64,000 nt of DNA from G963667425 sp963667425 [NCBI: bacterium] (lineage in GTDB: Bacteria; UBP6; UBA1177): assembly GCA_963667425.1 (NCBI GenBank), contig OY763407.1:1488001-1552000 (forward strand). Reading direction: 5' to 3'. A program made the translations under genes and the position numbers. The notes under the pieces were generated by a model. The model had not been told where the DNA came from. It did not search any database and was given only the letters and a program-made list of their open reading frames with translations. Below, in pieces: positions 53,714 through 63,231 of the stretch; positions within the stretch are counted from its first letter, which is position 1; each line of letters begins with the position of its first letter.

Positions 53714-54577
53714 ATGAAAGGAATTGTTCTTGCAGGAGGCAGCGGTACAAGGTTATACCCATCAACTCAAATAGTTTGTAAACAGCTTCTTCCAATTTAT
53801 GATAAGCCTCTTATATATTATCCTCTTTCCACACTTATGTTTGCCGGAATCAGAGAAATTCTTATAATTTCCACACCTCATGATATTGATAGTTTTAAAA
53901 AACTGTTTGATAACGGCAACAGACTAGGCATATCAATTGAATATGCAGTTCAGGAAGAACCCAAAGGAATAGCTGAAGCATTTATTATAGGTGAAAAATT
54001 CATTAATGGTGAAAAATGTGCGCTCATTCTTGGAGACAATATTTTTTACGGCAATGATTTATTTTCCTTATTAAAAAAAGCATCGGAAAATGAAGATGGT
54101 GCTACTGTTTTTGCATATCGAGTAACAGACCCTGAAAGATACGGTGTAGTTGAATTTGATAAAACGGGAAAAGCTCTTTCAATAGAAGAAAAACCCAAAG
54201 AACCCAAATCACACTTTGCTGTAACAGGTCTTTATTTTTATGATTCAAATGTAGTTGAGATAGCAAAAAATATAAAACCATCAAACAGAGGTGAACTTGA
54301 AATAACGGATGTCAACAATTGCTACCTTAGTCAGGGCAAACTTCATGTTTCTAATTTTGGTAGAGGAATGGCGTGGCTTGATACCGGAACAGCGGAGTCA
54401 ATGATAGATGCGGCAATGTTCATGAAGACTATTGAGGAAAGACAAGGATTTAAAATAGCATGCCTTGAGGAAATTGCATATAATTTTGGTTGGATAACCA
54501 AGGAAACTGTTCGGGAAACTGCTGATAAAGTAAAAAATTCTCTCTACGGAAAATATCTGATGGAAATAATAAAATGA
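53714..54577 (+). CDS. rfbA: glucose-1-phosphate thymidylyltransferase
   Basis: Makes dTDP-glucose from dTTP and glucose-1-phosphate, the first step of dTDP-sugar (rhamnose-type) synthesis. The [11 protein letters not shown] nucleotide loop (8-18), [18 protein letters not shown] and [10 protein letters not shown] motifs are present; the 287-aa length is standard. TTGGAG precedes the ATG. It overlaps the next gene by 4 bp (ATGA). No rfbC or rfbD is seen beside it. Confidence 0.95.
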   Translation: MKGIVLAGGSGTRLYPSTQIVCKQLLPIYDKPLIYYPLSTLMFAGIREILIISTPHDIDSFKKLFDNGNRLGISIEYAVQEEPKGIAEAFIIGEKFINGEKCALILGDNIFYGNDLFSLLKKASENEDGATVFAYRVTDPERYGVVEFDKTGKALSIEEKPKEPKSHFAVTGLYFYDSNVVEIAKNIKPSNRGELEITDVNNCYLSQGKLHVSNFGRGMAWLDTGTAESMIDAAMFMKTIEERQGFKIACLEEIAYNFGWITKETVRETADKVKNSLYGKYLMEIIK

Positions 54578-55641
54578 GAAAGATGAAAACAATTCTTGTA
54601 ACTGGCGGATATGGATTCATAGGAACAAACTTTATAAAATTCATGTTTGAAGAAATTAAGTTTTCCGGCAGAATAATAAATCTTGATTCAGTTACCTACG
54701 CCGGAAACCCATTCAATCTTAAAGATATTGAAGAGAAATACAATGCAGAATATATTGCAGTAAACGCATCAATTAATGATTTGGGAATTCTGGAAGAAAT
54801 TTTTACAAAATATGAAATAGATACCATAGTCCATTTTGCAGCAGAATCTCATGTTGACAGATCTATAAACGGTCCTGCTGAATTTATCAAAACAAATATT
54901 CTCGGAACTTTCTCACTGCTTGAAACTGCAAGAAATTGCTGGAAAACATATGAAAGCAAGCTTTTTCATCATATATCCACTGATGAAGTTTACGGATCAC
55001 TTGGAAAAGAAGGTTTATTTAAAGAAACAACACCATACGATCCAAGATCTCCATATTCAGCATCTAAAGCATCTTCAGATCATCTTGTTAAAGCTTATTT
55101 TCATACTTACGGATTACCGGTAACTATTTCAAACTGCAGCAACAACTACGGACCTTATCAGTTTCCTGAAAAAGTAATTCCCCTTATGATAACAAACATG
55201 CTTAATAAGAAGCCACTTCCTGTTTACGGTGACGGCAGCAACATCAGAGACTGGCTTCATGTAAAAGACCACTGCAGTGCAATATATAAAATAATAACGG
55301 AAGGCAAAATCGGAGAAACATATAATGTTGGTGGAGAACATGAAGAATCCAATATAAATCTGATACACCAGCTTTGCCGTACAATGGCATCAATTAAAAA
55401 TAATGATAAAGAAGAATACTTAAAATTGATAACCTTTGTAAAAGACAGACAGGGACACGATAAAAGATATGCTATTGACTGTTCAAAAATAAAAACAGAG
55501 CTTGGCTGGAATTCTTCGATATCTTTTGAGAATGGAATAAATGAAACAGTAAGATGGTACATTAAAAATCAGGACTGGTTAAATAACATTACAAATGGCA
55601 ATTATAAAAACTGGATTAAGCTTAATTACGAAAAAAGGTAA
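54574..55641 (+). CDS. rfbB: dTDP-glucose 4,6-dehydratase
   Basis: Converts dTDP-glucose to dTDP-4-keto-6-deoxyglucose for lipopolysaccharide or other surface sugars. The NAD+ Rossmann motif GGYGFIG lies near residue 11, [10 protein letters not shown] follows, the catalytic Tyr-Lys is in YSASKAS, and [11 protein letters not shown] and [12 protein letters not shown] are typical. It overlaps rfbA (ATGA), so the two are translationally coupled. Start could also be ATG three codons later. Confidence 0.95.
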   Translation: MRKMKTILVTGGYGFIGTNFIKFMFEEIKFSGRIINLDSVTYAGNPFNLKDIEEKYNAEYIAVNASINDLGILEEIFTKYEIDTIVHFAAESHVDRSINGPAEFIKTNILGTFSLLETARNCWKTYESKLFHHISTDEVYGSLGKEGLFKETTPYDPRSPYSASKASSDHLVKAYFHTYGLPVTISNCSNNYGPYQFPEKVIPLMITNMLNKKPLPVYGDGSNIRDWLHVKDHCSAIYKIITEGKIGETYNVGGEHEESNINLIHQLCRTMASIKNNDKEEYLKLITFVKDRQGHDKRYAIDCSKIKTELGWNSSISFENGINETVRWYIKNQDWLNNITNGNYKNWIKLNYEKR

Positions 55642-55709
55642 AAAAATCTTTTATAAAATCAAACATTATATAATATTGGCTCTGAATTAATTTTAAGAGA
55701 GAGGTCTCT

Positions 55710-58148
55710 GTGAAAAAACTTATTCATAATTATCTTAAATTCTCAAACAAATATCCTTTTATATTGTTCGGTATAATGATACTGCTTACCGTTATGCAAA
55801 TATTTTATTTAAAAGATAATTTTCATGTCAACTCAGATCTTCAGGCTCTTTTTGACGGAGATAACGAAACTGTAAAAGATCTTAAAAATCTGTCAGACAG
55901 AATTGGAAGTATTGATACACTCTCTGTTGTTACAAAAGCAGATTCAAGAGAAATCAACATAGAATTTCTAAAAAAACTGACCGAAGAACTGGAAAAAGAA
56001 AAAATGGTTCAATACGTTGAATTTGAACAGGATATCTCTTATCTTGAAGATAGAGCGCTACTTTTTCTTTCTACGGAAGAGTTACAGAAAATAAATAGTA
56101 AAGTTCAGTCAGCAATTTCTAAAGAAGTCGAAAAAAATCTTGCCTTAGACAAAGACGAAGAAAATAAATCAGAAGAAGAAAAAACCACACCAAAAAATGA
56201 TATTGAAAAAGAGATTGACGATATTATTACCAAAATAGACAAAAAGAAAGCTGAATATACTGTTCAGAAATATTATGCAAACAATGACGGAACAATGATG
56301 GAAATTAAAATCCATCCAAATATAGATAATTCTCTTAATATGACAGAAACAAAAAAGATGATTACTATGGTAGAAAGTATTGTGCAAAAACTTGAACCGT
56401 CCAAATATGGAATTGAAGTAGAAACAGGCGGCGATTTCAAAAACAAGCTAAAACAAACAAAAACTATCCAGAATGACCTTTTTTCAACTGTGGCACTTTG
56501 TGTGTTTCTTCTTGCACTCACAATAATTTTCTATTTCAAAACTTTTTCGTCTCTGCCAATAATACTTCTACCTCTTTCTTTCGGTATTTTATCTGGTATT
56601 TCAGGTGCACTCATTGTTGTTAAGGAGTTTTCTCTTATATCTGCATTCAGTTTTGCAATGCTTTATGGACTTGGAATTGACTTTGCGATTCACCTTCTTT
56701 CAAGATACAGCGAAGAGAGAGCAGCCGGTAAAGAAATTCTTGAAGCACTTTCTGCCACTTACACAACAACATTATCTTCAATATTCTCCGGAGCAATTAC
56801 TACAGCACTTGCTTTTTTCTCCTTAATACTTGTTCAGTTTAAAGGTTTTTCTGATTTCGGAATAGTTGCAGGTACAGGAGTAATAACATCTCTTGTAGCT
56901 ATAACAGCATTTTTCCCATCATTTATTGTTGTCTTTGAAAAAATAAAACCAGTTAACAAAATGCCTCGAGAAATAAAAATTCTATCCAACTGTCATGTGT
57001 TTCTTATAAAACATTCAAAACCGGCAATAATTACTACTGTTATTTTATTAATACTGGCTATTACATCCTCATTTTTAATAAAATTTGAATATGATATGGG
57101 CAATCTTTCATACCCTCATAAAGAAAATGAATCATCGTTATATTATAAATATCAGCAATCTGTAAAAAACGAAAAAAGAAACCTGATAGATAGAAGTACA
57201 CCTAACTACATATTAACTGATTCTATAGAAGATGCAGAAGATGCATATGATAGTGCTGTGAAAATGGTAAATATAAAAAAAGGGGGAGAATTTATAAGAG
57301 CAGTTCTTTCAATATTTACATTTGTCCCTGATAATCAGGATGAAAAATTAAAAATAATAGCAAAAACAAAAAGACTTATAGAAAGAAAAATAAATCTTTT
57401 CTCAGATTCCGTAAAATCAAAAGTTGAAACAGAAATTTTCCCTCTTCTTGATATAAAAGAAAAAATAGAAATGGAAAAACTTCCTAAATGGATAAAGGAT
57501 AAGACCAGAGAAAAAAATGGAAGTTATGGCAAGATTGTCAAAATGACCATAAGCGGGAATAAAAAAGATATTAAAAACGTTTTAAATGTAAGAAAAAATT
57601 TCGGAACAATAAAAGGAGAAAAAAAGGAATATAAACTACTGGGAACATATTTTCTTTTTGCAGACATAAAACATGTTATCGACCAGGAAGTTCCTTTTGC
57701 AATCTTTCTTGCATTTGTTGTAGTTCTTTTAACTATTTTAATAATGTTCAAATCATTCAAATCTTCAATCTTTATACTTATGCCTCTTACCGCAGGATTA
57801 TTCTTTATGATATTAACGGCTTATATTTCAGGTACAAACCTTACTCTATTCAACATGATTGTAATACCAACAATAATTGGTATAGGGATTGACAGCAGTA
57901 TACATATTTTTCATCGATATAAATTAGACGGCATAGATGCTATTCCAAAAATTCTTGAAACCACAGGTGGTGCAGTTTTATTTTCATCTCTTACAACATT
58001 CACAGGTTTTATGAGCATGGCTTTTGCAACGCACAGAGGAATAAAATCTATTGGGACAATGGCATCAATAGGAATCTTAACAGTAACATTTACAACTCTT
58101 GTTATTTTTCCTGTAATTTTAAGATTATCAAAAAAACTCAACAAATAA
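55710..58148 (+). CDS. RND/MMPL-family exporter with sterol-sensing-like domain
   Basis: 812 aa with two blocks of about six membrane helices (about residues 245-410 and 660-805) and two large periplasmic loops, the RND topology. LYGLGIDFAIHLLSRYSEER and IIGIGIDSSIHIFHRYK are the paired helix-4 motifs with Asp of MMPL/HpnN-type exporters, commonly carrying lipids or hopanoids. The start is GTG after GAGAGAGG. A long charged insertion lies in the first loop (about 145-185). Substrate unknown; the LTA-synthase-like gene 14 bp downstream suggests envelope lipid or polymer traffic. Confidence 0.85.
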   Translation: MKKLIHNYLKFSNKYPFILFGIMILLTVMQIFYLKDNFHVNSDLQALFDGDNETVKDLKNLSDRIGSIDTLSVVTKADSREINIEFLKKLTEELEKEKMVQYVEFEQDISYLEDRALLFLSTEELQKINSKVQSAISKEVEKNLALDKDEENKSEEEKTTPKNDIEKEIDDIITKIDKKKAEYTVQKYYANNDGTMMEIKIHPNIDNSLNMTETKKMITMVESIVQKLEPSKYGIEVETGGDFKNKLKQTKTIQNDLFSTVALCVFLLALTIIFYFKTFSSLPIILLPLSFGILSGISGALIVVKEFSLISAFSFAMLYGLGIDFAIHLLSRYSEERAAGKEILEALSATYTTTLSSIFSGAITTALAFFSLILVQFKGFSDFGIVAGTGVITSLVAITAFFPSFIVVFEKIKPVNKMPREIKILSNCHVFLIKHSKPAIITTVILLILAITSSFLIKFEYDMGNLSYPHKENESSLYYKYQQSVKNEKRNLIDRSTPNYILTDSIEDAEDAYDSAVKMVNIKKGGEFIRAVLSIFTFVPDNQDEKLKIIAKTKRLIERKINLFSDSVKSKVETEIFPLLDIKEKIEMEKLPKWIKDKTREKNGSYGKIVKMTISGNKKDIKNVLNVRKNFGTIKGEKKEYKLLGTYFLFADIKHVIDQEVPFAIFLAFVVVLLTILIMFKSFKSSIFILMPLTAGLFFMILTAYISGTNLTLFNMIVIPTIIGIGIDSSIHIFHRYKLDGIDAIPKILETTGGAVLFSSLTTFTGFMSMAFATHRGIKSIGTMASIGILTVTFTTLVIFPVILRLSKKLNK

Positions 58149-58162
58149 CAGGTTCTTCAATC

Positions 58163-60046
58163 ATGAAAAAACATATTTATAAAATATTAAACTTTTTAAA
58201 AATGTCACAGGACTCCAAGTTCTTCTTCATTATTCTTTCTCTGTATTATATTTTATTTAAAGGAATTCTTGCACTCCAAATGATAGTAGTTGACGGATAT
58301 AGCACATTAAGTTTTATGACACCGCCAATATCAATAATATTTGCAAGTGAAGACATAATATACATATACCTGTTCTCTTTACTGACATCAAAAATGTCAC
58401 TGAAACACCAACATAAAATTTATATATTTTCAGGACTTTTTTCAGTCATATTACTAATATCAGACTTTGTAATACACAGCTACCTTAAAACATTTCTTAA
58501 TTATGGTCTTTTAAAGTTTAATGGTGCAGGAATCAGAGAACTTTTCAATTATCTGCTCGGTACATTCAATATATTTCTAGTAATGTTTTTACTTGTAACA
58601 ACAGCCTTTTTAGTAGTACTCATTTCATATAAAAAAGATTTTAGTTTTTATAAACTAAAAAGCAGAACTATTTTTATAATATTTATTACCACCATACTGA
58701 TAAGACAAATCTTTCAGACACTTAATGCCGGTCAGGAAGGCTGGCTGGTAATTCATCCACCAGCAATGCTGTTCACATCATCTTTCAAAGAATTAAGTGA
58801 AAGTAATATGGTTGAACAATATGATTCAACAAAACCTTTCACTCCGCCTCAAGAACTGATTTATGGAACAGCAAACAGAAATACTTTTGAGGAAATAAAA
58901 CCGCTTAACAAACCAAACATTCTTTTTATACTAACAGAATCACTACCATTCAAACATACTCCACTATCAGGCAATGAAAATTCTCCTTTAAAGATTCTGA
59001 ATACAATGAAAGATAATTCCATAACATTTTCTAATTTCAGAACCGATTTTCCAGCTACAAGCAGAAGTTTTATATCATATTTCTGTGGAATTCATCCAAA
59101 TGGAGGAGTCGCAACAGTAACCAAATATAATCCTGGATTCAAGTGCAATTCAATTATGAAAACATTAAAAGAATCAGGATATCGGACAGGATTTTTCACA
59201 TCATCAATCTTTTCATATGACAATCTTCATAAAGCTGAATTTATGAAAGATTTTGACACCAATAAAGATTTCTTTGATATGCTGAGTGATTCTAAAACGG
59301 CAAACAGTTTTTCTCAGGCAGTTGAAGAAGAGCTAGTTGTTAAAAACCTCAAGGATTTTATGCAAGAAGATGCATCTAAACCTTTTTTTGCTCTTTACTT
59401 TGCTTTCTGGGATCATTCACCCTACAGGCTCCCTATTAAAGACATCTCTTCTCTTCCACCACAGGAAAGATATTATGAAACTTTAAAATACCTAAATTCA
59501 ATATTTACAGACATTTATCAATTCCTTAAAGAAAAAGAATACGACAAAAATACCATCGTTGTTTTTGCAGCAGATCATGGCGAAGCTTTCGGAGAACACG
59601 GTGCATACTCTCATGCCGGTCATATTTGGGAGGAGAACATTCATATTCCTTTAATGATAACGCTTCCTAATATAAATAAAAACATTGAAAACAATAGCCT
59701 TTCTTCAAACATAGATATTTTACCTACATTGGCATATCTTACAGGTACAAAAAAAGACATGTCGTGGGAAGGACAAAATCTGCTTGACAATAATTTTAAA
59801 ACAAAACCACTTCTTATCTTTTCACGTGCAAGTGTAAGTCTAAATGGTATAATTGATGGCAATTTCAAATATTTCTATGATCTTTCATCCAATAAAAAAT
59901 ACTTTTTTGATTTAAGTAGCGATCCTCTTGAAAAAAACAATCTTTCTGATAAAGAGGAAAGCAAAATCAAAGAATATAAAAACATAATAGAAAAATGGAT
60001 TTCATATCAGGACTATAAAATAACAAATCAGGAAAAGTCACATTAA
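58163..60046 (+). CDS. LTA-synthase/sulfatase-like membrane phosphotransferase (1)
   Basis: About five N-terminal membrane helices (residues 15-195) precede an alkaline-phosphatase-superfamily domain. NILFILTESLPFKHTP (about 252) marks the first metal site, TDFPATSRSFISYFCG supplies the Thr/Ser nucleophile, and AADHGEAFGEHG (about 470) with SHAGHIWEENIHIPL holds the later metal ligands. Such enzymes transfer glycerol-phosphate, phosphoethanolamine or similar groups to envelope lipids or sugars. The precise reaction is unknown. It follows the RND exporter by 14 bp and overlaps a convergent relative by 9 bp. Confidence 0.85.
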   Translation: MKKHIYKILNFLKMSQDSKFFFIILSLYYILFKGILALQMIVVDGYSTLSFMTPPISIIFASEDIIYIYLFSLLTSKMSLKHQHKIYIFSGLFSVILLISDFVIHSYLKTFLNYGLLKFNGAGIRELFNYLLGTFNIFLVMFLLVTTAFLVVLISYKKDFSFYKLKSRTIFIIFITTILIRQIFQTLNAGQEGWLVIHPPAMLFTSSFKELSESNMVEQYDSTKPFTPPQELIYGTANRNTFEEIKPLNKPNILFILTESLPFKHTPLSGNENSPLKILNTMKDNSITFSNFRTDFPATSRSFISYFCGIHPNGGVATVTKYNPGFKCNSIMKTLKESGYRTGFFTSSIFSYDNLHKAEFMKDFDTNKDFFDMLSDSKTANSFSQAVEEELVVKNLKDFMQEDASKPFFALYFAFWDHSPYRLPIKDISSLPPQERYYETLKYLNSIFTDIYQFLKEKEYDKNTIVVFAADHGEAFGEHGAYSHAGHIWEENIHIPLMITLPNINKNIENNSLSSNIDILPTLAYLTGTKKDMSWEGQNLLDNNFKTKPLLIFSRASVSLNGIIDGNFKYFYDLSSNKKYFFDLSSDPLEKNNLSDKEESKIKEYKNIIEKWISYQDYKITNQEKSH

Positions 60047-61951
60047 ATTTTTTTCATATATATAATCAATGGTTCTGGAAATACTTTCGGCACTTTTTAT
60101 CATTTTACCAACAGCAGATTTGTCATACTCTTTTAAATCATCTTTCTGCATTAAGTCACTTGCATCATAAACATGAATTTTTCCGCCTTCAGGGATAAAA
60201 AGTGAATATTTTTCATTCTCATAACCAATATTATTTAATTTTATGTTAAATGAAAAGCGATTCTCCTTATTAAACAATGAGTGACCTAAAAAACTGTTGT
60301 TTTCATATATACCTGCCATTTCCATTATTGTAGGAATAATATCCATATGACTGGCAGGTTCGGTATGTACTCCATTCTTTTTATCAAAAAGAGCTGAATA
60401 TATTATTAAAGGAACCCAGTTAGTTTCGTGTCTGACATTTGTATGACCTTCAGAGACACCTCTTTCTCCAAGATCATACCCATGGTCTCCTGTTATTATA
60501 AAAACTGTGTTTTTAAACCATGACTCATTTTTAATTGAGTTAAAAAACTCTTTAAAAGCATCATCATCATAATGCATAGTATTATAAATCTTATGAGAAA
60601 GTTTATCATCGTGATATAAATCAAGCTCCGGTTCACGTGAGTCGAAAGGCAGATGATTACTTATCATGAAGGTGGTATAAACAAAAGGAGTTTTTTCTTC
60701 TCCTTTCTTTTTTAAGTGTTCTGCCATATCTCTTAAAACCAGTCTGTCCTGCTCATTGTTTTCAGGTTTATAGTAAACATAGTCATACCATTTGTTCAGC
60801 CACAACCTCTGATTATCCCAATCCGGATCAGATGCACCAAAAAATGCTGCGTAATACCCATACCGGCATAAAATCGAAGCATAACTATCAATTGAATTGG
60901 AAGTAAAAGCTTTTGCTACTGTTTTACTCGAATGAGGCGGCAAACCTGTGTGCAGCGCCATAAAAGTATAAATTGTTGGCTGTCCATTTGAAATAAATCT
61001 TTTCCAATAACCTCCATTTTCAGAAACAGCTAAAGATGAAAGAAAAGGTGTTGGATTCGTTTCAGCTGATTGATTAAAAAGAGGAATATTCCATGCTCTG
61101 AAAGTTTCAAAAGAAATTATAATAAAATTTGGTTTTACCGTATTTGTCTCAGTTTTTTCTCCAACATACTCTTTTTCAAGCGGTTTTTTTTCAGTAAACT
61201 TCCAAAGGTCATTAGAATCACCAGTTTTCCATAGTTTCCTAACAACATTAATATCAGTTTCTATTGAAGAAAAATCTGTTTCAGAAATCATAAGACTGGA
61301 AATATCAGTTTTTAAAAGAATTATAGGTGGAGCAACTTTTGCCTGACGATTTTTACCACCAAAACAATCCAACCTGAAAATAAAAGGAAGAATCAGTACA
61401 ACAACAGCAAGAACGAACAAAAAAAACACCTTTAACCTGAACCTCATCTTTAATGAAAAATTTCTGTTTTTTATAAAAAAAGCAGTCAGAAGAAAAAGAA
61501 AAGGTAAAAATCCAAGTATTAAAGAAGAATATCTTCCACCATTATCTTCTCTTAAGATATCCCATATAGCAGCAGGAATACCGGAAGATTTACCATAAGT
61601 TGCAAGAAAATCCAAAGAAAGATGAAACCCCATAAATCTTAGCAGCTCATGATCTACCTGAGATAAAAACAGAGAAATGAATAGGAAAAAAACATGTAAT
61701 GAAATTAAAAGAATTCCTTTTCGATTTTTTTCAAAAAAAATGGAAAACAAAAGAAATGGAAGTGATATCAAAGCAAGGCCATACCAGCTGTAAAAAATTG
61801 CATGAAAGAAATAATGTGAAATATCAATAACATATGGCAAATTATATGGCGTTTTCCGAAAAAAAAGAAAAATATCCAGAACATTCTGAAAAACACAGGC
61901 TAACATGAATAAAAAAAGATGTTTTTTTAAAAGGTTATATTTTTCGGACAT
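60038..61951 (-). CDS. LTA-synthase/sulfatase-like membrane phosphotransferase (2)
   Basis: Same superfamily as its convergent neighbour, with about five N-terminal membrane helices and an exported catalytic domain: FIIISFETFRAWNIPLF (about 278) as first metal site, NGQPTIYTFMALHTGLPPHS with the Thr nucleophile, ITGDHGYDLGERG (about 483) and GHTNVRHETNWVPLIIY. The start is ATG 61951 since TGGAG precedes it; an ATG four codons upstream includes that site. Sequence divergence from copy 1 suggests a different acceptor. It may modify lipid A or a surface polymer; substrate not deducible. Confidence 0.83.
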   Translation of the reverse strand: MSEKYNLLKKHLFLFMLACVFQNVLDIFLFFRKTPYNLPYVIDISHYFFHAIFYSWYGLALISLPFLLFSIFFEKNRKGILLISLHVFFLFISLFLSQVDHELLRFMGFHLSLDFLATYGKSSGIPAAIWDILREDNGGRYSSLILGFLPFLFLLTAFFIKNRNFSLKMRFRLKVFFLFVLAVVVLILPFIFRLDCFGGKNRQAKVAPPIILLKTDISSLMISETDFSSIETDINVVRKLWKTGDSNDLWKFTEKKPLEKEYVGEKTETNTVKPNFIIISFETFRAWNIPLFNQSAETNPTPFLSSLAVSENGGYWKRFISNGQPTIYTFMALHTGLPPHSSKTVAKAFTSNSIDSYASILCRYGYYAAFFGASDPDWDNQRLWLNKWYDYVYYKPENNEQDRLVLRDMAEHLKKKGEEKTPFVYTTFMISNHLPFDSREPELDLYHDDKLSHKIYNTMHYDDDAFKEFFNSIKNESWFKNTVFIITGDHGYDLGERGVSEGHTNVRHETNWVPLIIYSALFDKKNGVHTEPASHMDIIPTIMEMAGIYENNSFLGHSLFNKENRFSFNIKLNNIGYENEKYSLFIPEGGKIHVYDASDLMQKDDLKEYDKSAVGKMIKSAESISRTIDYIYEKNLM

Positions 61952-62118
61952 ATCAAACTCCATAACGAATTACGCATTCATATTAGTCAATAAAGCTAAA
62001 AAATACATTTTTTGAAAGAAGATATTCAGCATTCTTTACAATACAGCTATTATAATGTAAACTCACTTCAGCAAAAATAGAATTATAAATATATCATTAA
62101 TGCTATATGGAGCTTGTT

Positions 62119-63231
62119 ATGAAATATTTGATTTTCATTTCATTTATTATGATGTTTCTAGTTTCATGCGGACCTGTTTCCCAGTATGTAAGAATAGAAT
62201 CCATAAGACCGGCAGAAATTAATCTTAAAGGTAAAAACAAAATAGTTGTGGGCACTTTTGAAGGAACAGGCGGTAAAAACATAGAATCCGCAATCAAAGA
62301 CAGAGTCAGCAGCTCCGGTTATCTGGAATTAATTGACAGATCCAATATGGAAGATATTGTAAAAGAACTTGAAGTATCAACATCAGATCTTGCCAATTCA
62401 AAAATAGAGCTTGGTAAAATTGAATCGGCATCAATTTTAATAAAAGGAAGAATTCCTGTATGGAACTATACAGAAAATATAGAAACTACAGCTATGACAT
62501 GCTATAAACCTGAATATGAATCATGTGTATCAAATGCTGAAAATACTTGTGAAAAAAGAGCTGAAACACTATGCAAAAAATCAAATGATGCTGGATGTCA
62601 GCAAGACAAGGAAGATGCCTGTGAGCAACAGGAAAAAAGAAAATGTGAAAGAAAATACACTTATGCCTGCACAAAATACACAAGAAGAGGAAAGGTAAAT
62701 GTTTCTGTCTCTGCAGATGTGCTTGACATAGAAACAACAAAAAACATACGTTCCAAAATACTTCAATGCTCTAAAGAAACCTCTGTATCAAATATTGGTT
62801 CTAAACCTCAATCGATCAATCGTGATTCAATGTTTTTAAGTTGCACTTCTTCAATAGCTTACGATTTTATAAAAGTTATTTCACCAACCACCTATTCCGA
62901 AAATGTAGTATTTTTTACACATGGAGATGTACCGATGCTTGAAACAGGAGTAAAATTTGTTGAAACAAATGATCTTGACGAAGCCGAATCATATTTCAGA
63001 AAAGCAATAAAGCAGATAACTTCCAGCAATGATATTGATAACGATGTAATAGGTGCAGCACACTGGGATCTTGCAATGGTTTTAAAATATAAAAACAACT
63101 TTACAGAATCTGTTGCTGAAATCAAAAAAGCATTCAAAATATCAGGTAACAATGAGTATCTTGATGAAATAAAAAATATAGAAATTAGAAAAAAAGAAGT
63201 TGAGACTCTTTCCGAACAGGGGGTAAAATGA
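62119..63231 (+). CDS. CsgG-like lipoprotein with Cys-rich insert and TPR end
   Basis: Lipoprotein signal (MKYLIFISFIMMFLVSC, about residues 1-17). Residues 40-120 follow the CsgG/LpoB-type fold (NKIVVGTFEGTGGKNIESAIKD, YLELIDRSNMEDIVKELE, ASILIKGRI). An insert at about 136-195 has ten or more cysteines in a CxxxxxxxC rhythm (CYKPEYESCVSNAENTC). The C-terminal part has TPR-like helices (YFRKAIKQI, AHWDLAMVLKYKNNF). The start is ATG 62119, with GGAG upstream. It overlaps the next gene (ATGA). CsgG/LPP20 pairs often act in surface secretion or as PBP activators; the role here is inferred. Confidence 0.78.
   Translation: MKYLIFISFIMMFLVSCGPVSQYVRIESIRPAEINLKGKNKIVVGTFEGTGGKNIESAIKDRVSSSGYLELIDRSNMEDIVKELEVSTSDLANSKIELGKIESASILIKGRIPVWNYTENIETTAMTCYKPEYESCVSNAENTCEKRAETLCKKSNDAGCQQDKEDACEQQEKRKCERKYTYACTKYTRRGKVNVSVSADVLDIETTKNIRSKILQCSKETSVSNIGSKPQSINRDSMFLSCTSSIAYDFIKVISPTTYSENVVFFTHGDVPMLETGVKFVETNDLDEAESYFRKAIKQITSSNDIDNDVIGAAHWDLAMVLKYKNNFTESVAEIKKAFKISGNNEYLDEIKNIEIRKKEVETLSEQGVK

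Noticed and set aside
60631-60640. TTCACGTGA, the core of a parS site
   Set aside because: Only the central part matches the 16-bp parS palindrome, it lies inside a coding region at codons for a conserved segment, and a similar partial match at about 59820 is also poor.
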